Shown here in pieces: positions 27,716-36,588 of a stretch of 64,000 bases of DNA. How positions within the stretch are numbered: the first letter of the stretch is position 1; each line of letters opens with the position of its first letter. This DNA is from Roseovarius sp. GTDB lineage: Bacteria; Pseudomonadota; Alphaproteobacteria; Rhodobacterales; Rhodobacteraceae. The stretch covers positions 772,001-836,000 of the forward strand of contig JAOSKR010000001.1 of the NCBI GenBank assembly GCA_027493545.1. The letters are read 5' to 3'. Both the position numbers and the translations under genes were made by a program. A model generated the notes under the pieces. That model worked only from the letters and a program-made list of their open reading frames with translations, ran no database searches and had not been told where the DNA came from.

Positions 27716-27738
27716 GCGGGTGCCCGCACCCCGGCCGG

Positions 27739-28907
27739 TCAGCTTTCCCCGGTCAGCTTGACGATCGCCGGCCCGGTTTCCGGCGCCAGTTCCTCGAAAT
27801 CGAAATTGTCGAGCCGCCGCGCCCGGCGTCCCGCCTTGTCGGCGGAAATCTTGATCTCGGATATGTCCTGGCCGCCCGGTGAAAATGGCGGTCTAGGTTT
27901 TCCACCCGGTTGCCCAGCCGGTCGATATCGGCGAAGAGCAGGCCGAGTTCGCGGCGGATGGCGCCGGCCTGTTCGCGCATCCGCGCGTCCTTGAGGATCG
28001 CCCGCATGGTGTTGAGCGTGGCCATGCAGGTGGTCGGCGAGACGATCCAGACCCGCGCGGTGAAACCCTCGCGCACCAGTTCGGCGAAATTGGCGTGCAA
28101 CTCGGCATAGACCGCCTCTGAGGGCAGGAACATCAGTGCGCCATCGGCGGTTTCGCCCTCGATGATGTAGCGCTCGGCAATGTCGCGAATGTGCCTGCGG
28201 ACGGCTGTGCGCAAGGACCGCATGGCCTCCTGAACCTCGCGCTCGGTCTGCGCGCGCCGCAGCGCCTCGTAGGCTTCCAGCGGGAACTTGCTGTCGATGC
28301 AGATCGGCCCCGGCGGGTTGGGCAGGTGAATCAGGCAGTCGGCGCGCTTGCCATTCGATAGCGTATGTTGCAGCACGTAGCTGTCCGAGGGCAGCGCCTT
28401 GGAAACGATGTCGGTGAGCTGGATTTCACCGAAGGCGCCGCGCGTCTGCTTGTTCGACAGGATGTCCTGCAGGCTGAGAACGTCGCCCGACAGCCGGGTG
28501 ATGTTTTCCTGCGCCTTGTCGATGACCTTGAGCCGTTCCTGCAGCTCGCCCAGGGATTGTGCCGTACGCCGGGCCGAACCCGAGAGGTTCTGGTTCATCT
28601 GTTCCTGCACCTGCGCCAGCCGTTCCTCCATCAGCCGCAGCATACCGGTCTGGGCCTTGGTCTGCGTCTCGGAGACATGGCTCAGCCCGCCGGCCAGCTG
28701 GTGCTGGCCGTCGCCCAGCGCCTGCACGCGCTGGCCAAGATCGCCGACCTGACGGATCAGCGGCTCGGTCAGGCGGGCCGAGCGCGTGGCGGCGCGCGCG
28801 GTCGATACCAGCAGGATCAGGATGAGCAGCAGGAATGCCGCTGCCGCCAGAGTGGCGATGACGGCGGGATCGCCCGGGGCATAACTGGTATCGCCGATGG
28901 TGATCAT
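27739..28907 (-). CDS. rmuC: DNA recombination protein RmuC (one frameshift)
   Basis: About 389 aa. An N-terminal membrane helix ([20 protein letters not shown]), a long coiled coil (about residues 60-170) and the RmuC nuclease-like core: [57 protein letters not shown] and [20 protein letters not shown]. The frame changes near 27875-27885, after which [20 protein letters not shown] and the C-terminus continue. RmuC limits inversions at short repeats and protects against phage or defective replication. Its ATG overlaps the mutL stop (ATGA). Confidence 0.9.
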
Positions 28908-30751
28908 GTCCGCCCGAAGAGCCGTTCGATATCCGCGAGCTTGAGCTCGACATAGGTCGGCCGGCCGTGGTTGCACTGGCCCGAATGCGGTGTCGTCTCG
29001 ATCTCGCGCAGGAGCGCGTTCATCTCCTCGGCGCTCATCCGGCGGCCCGAGCGTACCGAGCCGTGGCAGGCCATCCGCGACAGCACCGCGTCGATGCGCG
29101 CGCGCAGGGCCAGGCTGTCGCCGGTATCGCTGAGTTCATCGAGGATGTCGCAAACCAGCGCGCTGGCGTCGCAGGGCCCCAGCACCGCCGGGGTTTCGCG
29201 CACCGCCACCGCGCCGGGGCCGAAGGGCTCGATCACCAGTCCCAGCCGCGCCAGGTCGTCGGCCGCGTGCAGCAGGCGCGCGGCGTCGGCAGGGACAAGC
29301 TCGACGATCTCGGGGATGAGCAGCGCCTGCGCCCTGACCCCGGTCTCGTCCAGCTGGCGCTTGAGGCGCTCGTAGACCAGCCGTTCATGGGCGGCGTGCT
29401 GATCGACGATGACCATGCCGTCGCCGGTCTGGGCGACGATGTAATTCTCGTGCAGTTGCGCGCGGGCGGCGCCGAGGGGATGTGCCTGCGCATCACGCGC
29501 GTCCGGCGCGGGAGTGCCGTCATCGCCCGGCTCGACCCGGCCGCTATAGGCCGTCTGCATCTCGGCAAAGCCCGGCGCCTGGGCGATGTGCGCCGCGCGC
29601 AGCGCGCCCGGGCTCGGGCGGTCCATCTGGTAGACCCGCGCGCCCGTGGGTTCGGGGCGAAAGGCCCCCAGCGTCGCGCCGGCGACGGTCGAGGAGGCGC
29701 GATGCCCCGCTTCGGCCAGCGCGTGGCGCAGCCCCGAGACGATCAGCCCGCGCGCGAGACCCGGATCGCGAAAGCGCACCTCGGTCTTGGCCGGGTGCAC
29801 GTTGACGTCGACGAGTCGCGGGTCGCAGTCGATGAAGAGCGCCGCCGCCGGGTGGCGGTCGCGCGGCAGGAGGTCGTGATAGGCCGCCCGCAGCGCCCCC
29901 GTCAGCATCCGGTCGCGCACCGGGCGGCCGTTGACGAAAAGGTACTGCGCCACCGCCGCGCCGCGCGAATAGGTCGGCAGCGCGGCAAAGCCGGTCATGC
30001 GCAGCCCCTCGCGGGTAGCGTCGATCCTGAGCGCGTTGTCGGCAAAGTCGTGGCCAAGGATGCGCGCGAGCCGGCCCGCGAGCGCGTCGAAGAGGTCGCC
30101 GGTCTCGGCGTCGGCGCGCAGCACGACCCGGCCCTCGCCCCCGCCCGAGACGTCGCGCAGCGTGAACGCGACCTGCGGCGCCGCCATCGCCAGCCGCCTG
30201 ACCGTGTCGGCGATGGCCTGCGCCTCGGCCCGGTCGGTGCGCAGGAACTTGAGCCGCGCGGGCGTGGCGTGAAAGATGTCGCGCAAGGTGACGACGGTTC
30301 CGGAATTGAGCGCGGTCGGGCGCGGGCCGCTCATCCTCCCGCCGGTGACGGCGATTTCGGCGGCGTCGCTGCCGGCGGCGCGCGAGGCGATGGTCAGCCG
30401 CCCGACCGCGCCGAGGCTGGGCAACGCCTCGCCGCGAAAGCCGAAGCTGCGGATGTCGAGCAGATCCGAGCCGTCGATCTTGGAAGTGGCGTGCCGCGCC
30501 AGCGCCAGCGGCAGGTCATCGGCGGTCATGCCGCAGCCGTCGTCGCTCACGCGGATCAGGGTCTTGCCGCCGTCGGCCTGGGCGACCTCGATCCGCCGCG
30601 CGCCCGCGTCGAGCGCGTTTTCCACCAGCTCCTTGACCGCCGCCGCCGGGCGTTCGACCACCTCGCCGGCGGCGATGCGGTTGATCGCGCCTTCGTCGAG
30701 CTGGCGGATCGGGGCGCGATCCTGCCTTATATTGAGGTCGGCCTGAACCAT
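28904..30751 (-). CDS. mutL: DNA mismatch repair protein MutL, endonuclease type
   Basis: 615 aa. N-terminal GHKL ATPase: [32 protein letters not shown]. Then [13 protein letters not shown]. The C-terminal domain keeps the metal-binding nuclease motif [12 protein letters not shown] (DQHA-x2-E-x4-E), A-C-H-G-S-V-R-S-G and Q-C-N-H-G-R-P-T, so this MutL is expected to nick DNA itself, as in bacteria lacking MutH. The ATG at 30751 ([20 protein letters not shown]) fits homologues. Operon with rmuC. Confidence 0.95.
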   Translation of the reverse strand: MVQADLNIRQDRAPIRQLDEGAINRIAAGEVVERPAAAVKELVENALDAGARRIEVAQADGGKTLIRVSDDGCGMTADDLPLALARHATSKIDGSDLLDIRSFGFRGEALPSLGAVGRLTIASRAAGSDAAEIAVTGGRMSGPRPTALNSGTVVTLRDIFHATPARLKFLRTDRAEAQAIADTVRRLAMAAPQVAFTLRDVSGGGEGRVVLRADAETGDLFDALAGRLARILGHDFADNALRIDATREGLRMTGFAALPTYSRGAAVAQYLFVNGRPVRDRMLTGALRAAYHDLLPRDRHPAAALFIDCDPRLVDVNVHPAKTEVRFRDPGLARGLIVSGLRHALAEAGHRASSTVAGATLGAFRPEPTGARVYQMDRPSPGALRAAHIAQAPGFAEMQTAYSGRVEPGDDGTPAPDARDAQAHPLGAARAQLHENYIVAQTGDGMVIVDQHAAHERLVYERLKRQLDETGVRAQALLIPEIVELVPADAARLLHAADDLARLGLVIEPFGPGAVAVRETPAVLGPCDASALVCDILDELSDTGDSLALRARIDAVLSRMACHGSVRSGRRMSAEEMNALLREIETTPHSGQCNHGRPTYVELKLADIERLFGRT

Positions 30752-30865
30752 GCCACAAGGTCTAGCATGTCGGCATGCGATTCGGAACTCGGCAATCGTC
30801 TGGTGGGCGCGCCGCCCCGCCGTTAGGCTGCGCACGGGAATCACTTGCCGAAGGGAGCCCGTGGC

Positions 30866-31246
30866 ATGAAAACCGAAACCGTCGATGGCGCGACGCTGGA
30901 GACTTGGACGGTCGACGAGGTTGCCGCCGCCTATGAGCGTCACGAGGTCGTGCTGATCGACGTGCGCACGATCCAGGAATACGCCTTCGAGCACATCGGG
31001 GGCGCGCTGCTCTTGCCGCTGCCGTTCTTCGAGGCGCGCGCGCTGCCGGGGCAGAGCGACAAGCGTATCGTGTTCCTGTGCGGCTCGGGTGTGCGCTCGG
31101 AAAAGGTGGCGCGCGCCTGCATCGACGCCGGGATCGCGCGCATCGCCCACATGAAGGGCGGCTTCGGCGCCCGGAAGACGGCGAAACTGCCCTATGTGGG
31201 CACCAACATGGCCACCGGCGCGCCGCAGCCGGTGAACAACATGTGA
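30866..31246 (+). CDS. Rhodanese-like domain protein
   Basis: 126 aa single rhodanese domain: [39 protein letters not shown], and active loop F-L-C-G-S-G-V-R-S with the persulfide-forming Cys. C-terminal [10 protein letters not shown] replaces the common L-x-G-G-x-x-A-W. Cytoplasmic sulfur carrier or transferase; partner unknown. GGGAGC precedes the ATG. Divergent from mutL across 114 bp. Confidence 0.88.
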   Translation: MKTETVDGATLETWTVDEVAAAYERHEVVLIDVRTIQEYAFEHIGGALLLPLPFFEARALPGQSDKRIVFLCGSGVRSEKVARACIDAGIARIAHMKGGFGARKTAKLPYVGTNMATGAPQPVNNM

Positions 31247-31295
31247 GGACGGCACTGGCTGCGCCTGGGGACTCGCTCCGCGACGGTGGCGGCGG

Positions 31296-32615
31296 TCAGT
31301 GGTTGTAGGCGGACTCGCCGTGGCTGGTCTGGTCGAGACCCTGGCGCTCCTGCTCTTCGGGCACGCGCAGGCCGATCGTCATGTCGACCAGCTTGAAGAG
31401 CACGAACGAGGCGATGCCGCTCCAGGCGATGGTGACGAGCACCGCCCGGATCTGGATGGCGGTCTGCGAGATCGTCGCATAGTCGTCGCCCATGACCCCG
31501 CCCAGCATCGGACCCGACAACAGGCCGGTGCCGATGGCGCCGATGACGCCGCCGATACCGTGTACGCCGAAGACGTCGAGGCTGTCGTCATAGCCGAGCC
31601 TGGCCTTGACTACCGCGACAAAGAAATAGCAGCCCGCCGAGGCGGCGGCGCCGAGGACGATGGCGCCCATCGGCCCGACCGTGCCGCAGGCCGGGGTAAT
31701 CGCGACCAGCCCGGCGATCATGCCGGTGGCGGCGCCCAGCATCGACGAATGCTTGCGGGTGATCTTTTCGATCACGTTCCAGGCGAGGATCGCGGCCGCG
31801 GTGGCGACGAAGGTGTTGATCATCGCCAGCGCCGCGCCGCCATTGGCCTCGAGGTTGGAGCCGGCGTTGAAGCCGAACCAGCCGACCCAGAGGATGCCCG
31901 CGCCGACCAGCGTCAGCGTCACCGAATGCGGCGCGAGGTTGTCGCGGCCAAAGCCGGTACGCGGCCCGAGAACCATGCAGCCCACCAGCGCCGAGACGCC
32001 GGCATTGATATGGACCACCGTGCCGCCGGCAAAGTCGATCGCGCCCCAGTTGAAGATCAGCCCGGCGCCGTCCCAGACCATGTGTGCGATGGGAAAATAG
32101 ACGACGGTGACCCAGAGCGCGCAGAACAGCATCAGTGCGCCGAAACGGATGCGCTCGGCCAGCGCGCCGACGATCAGCGCCGGGGCGATCGCGGCAAAGG
32201 TCATCTGGAAGGCGATGAAAAGGTATTCGGGGATGACCACGCCCTCGGTGAAGGTGGCGGACATCGAATTGGGTTCGACGCCGGCCAGAAAGAGCTTGCC
32301 GAACCCGCCCCAGAACGGGCCGGTGCCGCCGCCAAAGGCCATGGAATAACCCCAGAGCACCCAGATCACCATCGCCAGGGCAGCGATGGAGGTACACTGC
32401 ATCAGCACCGAAAGCATGTTCTTGGAGCGCACGAGACCGCCATAGAAAAGCGCGAGCCCGGGAACGATCATGAACAGCACCAGCAGGGTGGCGGTGAGCA
32501 TCCGGGCGACGTCGCCCTTGTACATGGTTGCGGCGGTGGCCTCCTGCGCGAGGCCAGGCACCGGCAGCGCCGTGAGCGCGGCGGCCGTCAGGGCCAGTTG
32601 CGTCGGTCTTTTCAT
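31296..32615 (-). CDS. amtB: Ammonium transporter
   Basis: 439 aa. Cleavable signal ([20 protein letters not shown]) then eleven membrane helices. Signature: [20 protein letters not shown]; pore twin-His region in [17 protein letters not shown] and [37 protein letters not shown] is the Amt family signature. AAGGAG precedes the ATG at 32615. The glnK regulator gene usually preceding amtB is not adjacent: upstream is a divergent PBP gene. Confidence 0.95.
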   Translation of the reverse strand: MKRPTQLALTAAALTALPVPGLAQEATAATMYKGDVARMLTATLLVLFMIVPGLALFYGGLVRSKNMLSVLMQCTSIAALAMVIWVLWGYSMAFGGGTGPFWGGFGKLFLAGVEPNSMSATFTEGVVIPEYLFIAFQMTFAAIAPALIVGALAERIRFGALMLFCALWVTVVYFPIAHMVWDGAGLIFNWGAIDFAGGTVVHINAGVSALVGCMVLGPRTGFGRDNLAPHSVTLTLVGAGILWVGWFGFNAGSNLEANGGAALAMINTFVATAAAILAWNVIEKITRKHSSMLGAATGMIAGLVAITPACGTVGPMGAIVLGAAASAGCYFFVAVVKARLGYDDSLDVFGVHGIGGVIGAIGTGLLSGPMLGGVMGDDYATISQTAIQIRAVLVTIAWSGIASFVLFKLVDMTIGLRVPEEQERQGLDQTSHGESAYNH

Positions 32616-32872
32616 CGGTTTGCTCCTTTCGAACCCGTGTCGGGCCGGCGGTGATTTTGCAGGTGCAGACAAGACCGGCTGGCGGTATCGGGAAAGGCGG
32701 GATGCATGCGAAGGCGTGGATTACGGGGGCGAAATGCTTAATACTTGTGCGGATTTGCAATTGCGCCTAATCAATGGGCACTCCAATAAGGAAATCCGGG
32801 GTCAACTTTGCCGCTTGAGCCGTCTAGTATCCCGGCATCGGGCAGGATGAGTACGGGCGAGACGGGGCGAAG

Positions 32873-35011
32873 ATGAGCAAGACCGGGCGGCGCACGCCGC
32901 GCCTCGTGGCCGAGAAGCGGCGGGCCGCGACCAAGAAGAAAACCCCGCGCCGCCGCGCGCGGCGCAACCCGTCGCCGTACCGGCGCCGGGGGCCGATCAG
33001 CCGGTTGCTGCGCTGGATCCTCCGTGCGATCTGGGCGGTGACCTGGCGGCTGACGGTCGTCGCCGCGACGATCCTGGGCCTTGCCGTCTTCTACACGTAC
33101 ACCACCCTGCCGGATGCGGGCGAGATGCTGGACGGGCGGGCGCGCGGGTCGGTCACGCTGCGCGACCAGAATGGCGAAGTCTTTGCCTGGCGGGGCGACC
33201 AGTTCGGTGGCGCGGTCACCGCCGACAGCGTCAGCCCCTACCTGCGCGATGCGGTGATCGCCACCGAGGACCGCCGCTTTTACAGCCATTTCGGCATCAG
33301 CCCGAAAGGCGTGATCGGCGCGATCGCGATCAACCTTCGCGAAGGGCGGGGGCCGCTTTCGGGGCATGGCGGTTCAACCATCACCCAGCAGACGGCGAAA
33401 CTGATGTGCCTGGGGGTCAGGTACGACCCCGCCGTCTGGGACAGCGAGCAGGAATACGTCCAGGACTGCCGGCGCACGACGCTGTGGCGCAAGGCCAAGG
33501 AGGCGGTCTATGCGCTGGCGATGGAGGCGAAGTATACCAAGAACGAAATCCTCTCGATCTATCTCAACCGTGCCTATATGGGCGGCGGCGCCTTTGGGGC
33601 CGAGGCCGCCGCGCAGCGCTATTTCGGCAAGCCCGCCGCGGCGCTGAGCCCGCAGGAGGGCGCGATGCTGGCCGGCCTGCTGACGGCGCCGTCGCGCTAT
33701 GCGCCGACCACCAATCTTGCGCGGTCGCAGGCGCGGGCGGCGACGGTGCTGCGGCTGATGGCCGAGCAAGGCTATCTGACCGAGGCCGAGGCAATGGCGG
33801 CGCAGGCGAACCCCGCCACCCTGTCGGAGGCCGCCGAGGCGCAGACCGGGGGCTATTTCGCCGACTGGGTGATGGAATCGGGACCGGATTTCTTCACCCG
33901 CGCCACCACCGAGGACGTGATCATCCGCACCACGCTCGACCAGCGCATCCAGCGCGCCGCCGAAGAGGCGATGCGCACGGTCTTTGCCGACAAGGTCAAG
34001 GACGGCTCCGAAGCGCAGGCGGCGATCGTGGTGATGTCGGCCGACGGCGCGGTACGGGCAATGGTGGGCGGGCGCGACACCAATGTCGTGGGCGCCTTCA
34101 ACCGTGCCACGATGGCGCGACGACAGACCGGATCGGCGTTCAAGCCTTTCGTCTACGCCACCGCGCTGGAGATGGGCTATGGTCCGCAGGCGACAGTGGT
34201 GGACGAACCCTATTGCCTGAACATCCCCGGTTCGGGCCGGTGGTGCCCCGAGAACTATTCGCGCAGGCATTACGGCCGGGTGACGCTGGCGGAGGCATTG
34301 AAACGCTCGCTCAACGTGCCGGCGGTCAAGGTGGCAGAGGCAGTCGGGCTCGACCGGGTGCGCAAGGTGGCGTCGGATTTCGGCATCGAGAGCGATCTCG
34401 CCGCCGGCCCGGCGCTGGCGCTGGGGGCCTCGGAAAGCACGCTTCTGGAAATGACCGGCGCCTATGCCGGCATCCTGAACGGCGGCTCGTCGGTGACGCC
34501 CTACGGGCTGATCGAGCTGCGGCTTCTGGGCGAGGACGAGCCGCTGATGGGTGCCGGCGGCGGCATCGGCGAGCGGGTGATCCGCGAGGAGGCGGCGCGC
34601 CAGTTGACATGGATGATGTACCAGGTGGTCGAAGACGGCACCGGCCGGCGCGCGCGGCTGCCGGGCATCGAGGCGGCAGGCAAGACCGGTACCACCCAGG
34701 CCACGCGCGACGCCTGGTTTCTCGGCTTTACCGCCGACTATGTGGCCGGGGTCTGGATGGGGTATGACGACAACTCGCCCCTGAGCGGGGTCACCGGCAG
34801 CGGGCTGCCCGCCGAGATCTGGCGCGAGACCATGACGCGCGTCTATGAGGGAATAGAGCCGCGCCCCCTGCCGATGGTGCGCGTACCCGAGCGGCCGCTG
34901 CCTTCGGACCCTGGCGCCACCGGCGGCGAGCGTGACCGCGACCTGCGGCCGCGCGGCAACGCGGTCGAGCGCATCCTGCGCGATCTGCTGGGGGTCGGCG
35001 CAAACCGCTGA
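32873..35011 (+). CDS. Class A penicillin-binding protein (PBP1A family)
   Basis: 712 aa bifunctional peptidoglycan polymerase. Arg/Lys-rich cytoplasmic N-terminus (about 45 residues), one membrane anchor (LTVVAATILGLAVFYTYTTL), GT51 glycosyltransferase with A-T-E-D-R-R-F-Y-S-H-F-G (catalytic Glu), HGGSTITQQTAKLM and E-I-L-S-I-Y-L-N-R-A-Y-M-G-G-G. Transpeptidase motifs: T-G-S-A-F-K-P-F (S-x-x-K), R-S-L-N-V-P (S-x-N) and A-A-G-K-T-G-T-T (K-T-G). C-terminal Pro/Arg tail. It ends 5 bp from the convergent mlaC gene. Intact. Confidence 0.95.
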   Translation: MSKTGRRTPRLVAEKRRAATKKKTPRRRARRNPSPYRRRGPISRLLRWILRAIWAVTWRLTVVAATILGLAVFYTYTTLPDAGEMLDGRARGSVTLRDQNGEVFAWRGDQFGGAVTADSVSPYLRDAVIATEDRRFYSHFGISPKGVIGAIAINLREGRGPLSGHGGSTITQQTAKLMCLGVRYDPAVWDSEQEYVQDCRRTTLWRKAKEAVYALAMEAKYTKNEILSIYLNRAYMGGGAFGAEAAAQRYFGKPAAALSPQEGAMLAGLLTAPSRYAPTTNLARSQARAATVLRLMAEQGYLTEAEAMAAQANPATLSEAAEAQTGGYFADWVMESGPDFFTRATTEDVIIRTTLDQRIQRAAEEAMRTVFADKVKDGSEAQAAIVVMSADGAVRAMVGGRDTNVVGAFNRATMARRQTGSAFKPFVYATALEMGYGPQATVVDEPYCLNIPGSGRWCPENYSRRHYGRVTLAEALKRSLNVPAVKVAEAVGLDRVRKVASDFGIESDLAAGPALALGASESTLLEMTGAYAGILNGGSSVTPYGLIELRLLGEDEPLMGAGGGIGERVIREEAARQLTWMMYQVVEDGTGRRARLPGIEAAGKTGTTQATRDAWFLGFTADYVAGVWMGYDDNSPLSGVTGSGLPAEIWRETMTRVYEGIEPRPLPMVRVPERPLPSDPGATGGERDRDLRPRGNAVERILRDLLGVGANR

Positions 35012-35016
35012 CCGGC

Positions 35017-35623
35017 TCAGCCCGCGTGCTTGAGATCCCCGATCAGCGCGTCGATGTTGCCGCGGCGCGCGTCGAGCATCGAGCCGATCTCGGTGCGCTC
35101 GCTCAGTCGCAGGCTGACGCCCTCGATCACCATGTCGAAAAAGAGATCGCGCCCGGAGCGGTCGGAGACCAGAAACCGCACCTCGAAGGGCGCGCGGCCC
35201 TTGAGGTAGACGGTGCTGACCACCTCCTGCCACGACTTGACCGTCCGGACGTTCTTGACCTCGATCCGGCCGCCGATGAATTCACGGAACCGCTTGCCGT
35301 ACTTGCGCGCGATATAGCCGCGGAACGCCTCGGTGAAGGCGCGCATCTGCGCGGCGCTGGCTCGCCGCGCATCGGGCCCCAGAGTCGATTGCGCGATGAT
35401 GCCGACGTCGGCGTAGCGGGTGAAGATACGCTCGAAATCGGCGATCATGGCGTTGAGCGACTGGCCCGGAGGAGATGACCCGGTTGATCTCGGTCACGAC
35501 CTTGTCGATCAGGGCGCGTGCATTGGCTTCGGTCAGGGCCTGCGCCGGCCACGGCAGGGCGGCCAGGGCGGCGGTCGCCAGACCCGCGCCCAACAGGCGG
35601 CGGCGGGCGGGATCACTCGGCAT
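35017..35623 (-). CDS. mlaC: MlaC-type phospholipid-binding ABC transport protein (one frameshift)
   Basis: About 201 aa, periplasmic shuttle moving phospholipids between MlaA and the inner membrane. The N-terminus MPSDPARRRLLGAGLATAAL ending P-A-Q-A is a twin-arginine-like signal. The mature part begins LTEANARALIDKVVTEINRV; after an extra base near 35464-35468 it continues MIADFERIFTRYADVGIIAQ, A-F-R-G-Y-I-A-R-K-Y-G-K-R-F and RDLFFDMVIEGVSLRLSERT, the Tol_Tol_Ttg2 domain. The start overlaps the mlaA stop by 11 bp (an in-frame ATG at 35635 is also possible). mlaFED are not in the window. Confidence 0.85.
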
Positions 35624-36422
35624 AGGGGTCATCATAGGGGTCCTCGTATGTCGCGCCATAGGGATCGTCATAGGGATCAAGATAGGTATCCGCGCCCCCT
35701 TCGCCCAGCTTGAAACTGCGGTTCTGAAGATAAAGTGAGCGGGCCTGCGCATAGCTGTCGGCGCTGTCGTAGAGTACCGAATCCATCGTGTCCGAAAAAC
35801 GGGCGCGCTGCGACAGCCCGGCCGAGACGTTGGCGGCGGTGCCCCAGTAACGCTCGGGCGTGTCGATGAAATAGCTCAGCGGGTTGGTGAAGAGATCGAC
35901 CATCCGGCCGGCGGACGCGCGTTCGGTCGAGGGGCCGAAGATCGGCGATTCGACATAGGCGCCCCGGCGCACGCCCCAGACATAGAGGGTCTGGCCGAAA
36001 TCGGCCTCGGTCGCCTCGGGCATGCCGAGTTCCGTCGCCGGGTCGAACAGCCCGCCCAGCCCCAGCGTGGTGTTGACCACGAATCGGTAGGTGTCTTCGG
36101 TCGCGCCCTTCATGTTGCCCTGAAGGATGCTGTTCACGATCCCTTGCGGCAGTGACAGGTTGAAGGCGAAACGCCCCACCGCAGTTTCGATGTCATCGGG
36201 CACGACGGCGGCGTAGCCAAGGCTGACCGGGCGCAGAACCGCGCGGTCGAGGCGCTTGTTGAAGGCATGAACCTTGCGGTTTCGCTGTTCATGGGGGTCG
36301 AAGGGGGTGCCCGGCGGATGATCCGGGCCGGGCGCGGAGCACGCAGCCAGAACCACCGCCAGAATCATCGCGCAGGCGGCGAGCGGATATCTTCGGGGGC
36401 TGGCAGCAAATGAACGGGTCAA
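35613..36422 (-). CDS. mlaA: MlaA (VacJ) family outer-membrane lipoprotein
   Basis: 269 aa. Lipoprotein signal with lipobox L-A-A-C (residues about 25-28). MlaA core: D-P-H-E-Q-R-N-R-K-V-H-A-F-N-K-R-L-D-R-A-V-L-R-P, LSLPQGIVNSILQGNMKGAT, TTLGLGGLFDPATELGMPEA, F-G-Q-T-L-Y-V-W-G-V and L-F-T-N-P-L-S-Y-F-I-D. It removes phospholipid from the outer leaflet. Odd feature: an acidic tyrosine-rich tail with DPYDDPY repeats in the last 25 residues. Overlaps mlaC by 11 bp. Divergent from the type I secretion operon across 166 bp. Confidence 0.93.
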   Translation of the reverse strand: MTRSFAASPRRYPLAACAMILAVVLAACSAPGPDHPPGTPFDPHEQRNRKVHAFNKRLDRAVLRPVSLGYAAVVPDDIETAVGRFAFNLSLPQGIVNSILQGNMKGATEDTYRFVVNTTLGLGGLFDPATELGMPEATEADFGQTLYVWGVRRGAYVESPIFGPSTERASAGRMVDLFTNPLSYFIDTPERYWGTAANVSAGLSQRARFSDTMDSVLYDSADSYAQARSLYLQNRSFKLGEGGADTYLDPYDDPYGATYEDPYDDPYAE

Positions 36423-36588
36423 AGTTCCGATACCGCGATATTAATCAGATCATTCCTAGACTATAGGACGATCATGCCAAGAAGTCGTGTATTGCGCGAA
36501 CAAACTGTGGCACGGGGGCGACAACCGGCCAACGCCTTCGGCGGGGCGAATTGCAAGTGTGCCCCCAGTCGGGAAAGGATCGTCGTCC

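Noticed and set aside
32616..32872. Sigma-54 promoter upstream of amtB
   Set aside because: The best candidate (AGGCGCAATTGCA, minus strand) has the wrong spacing between the GG and GC elements.
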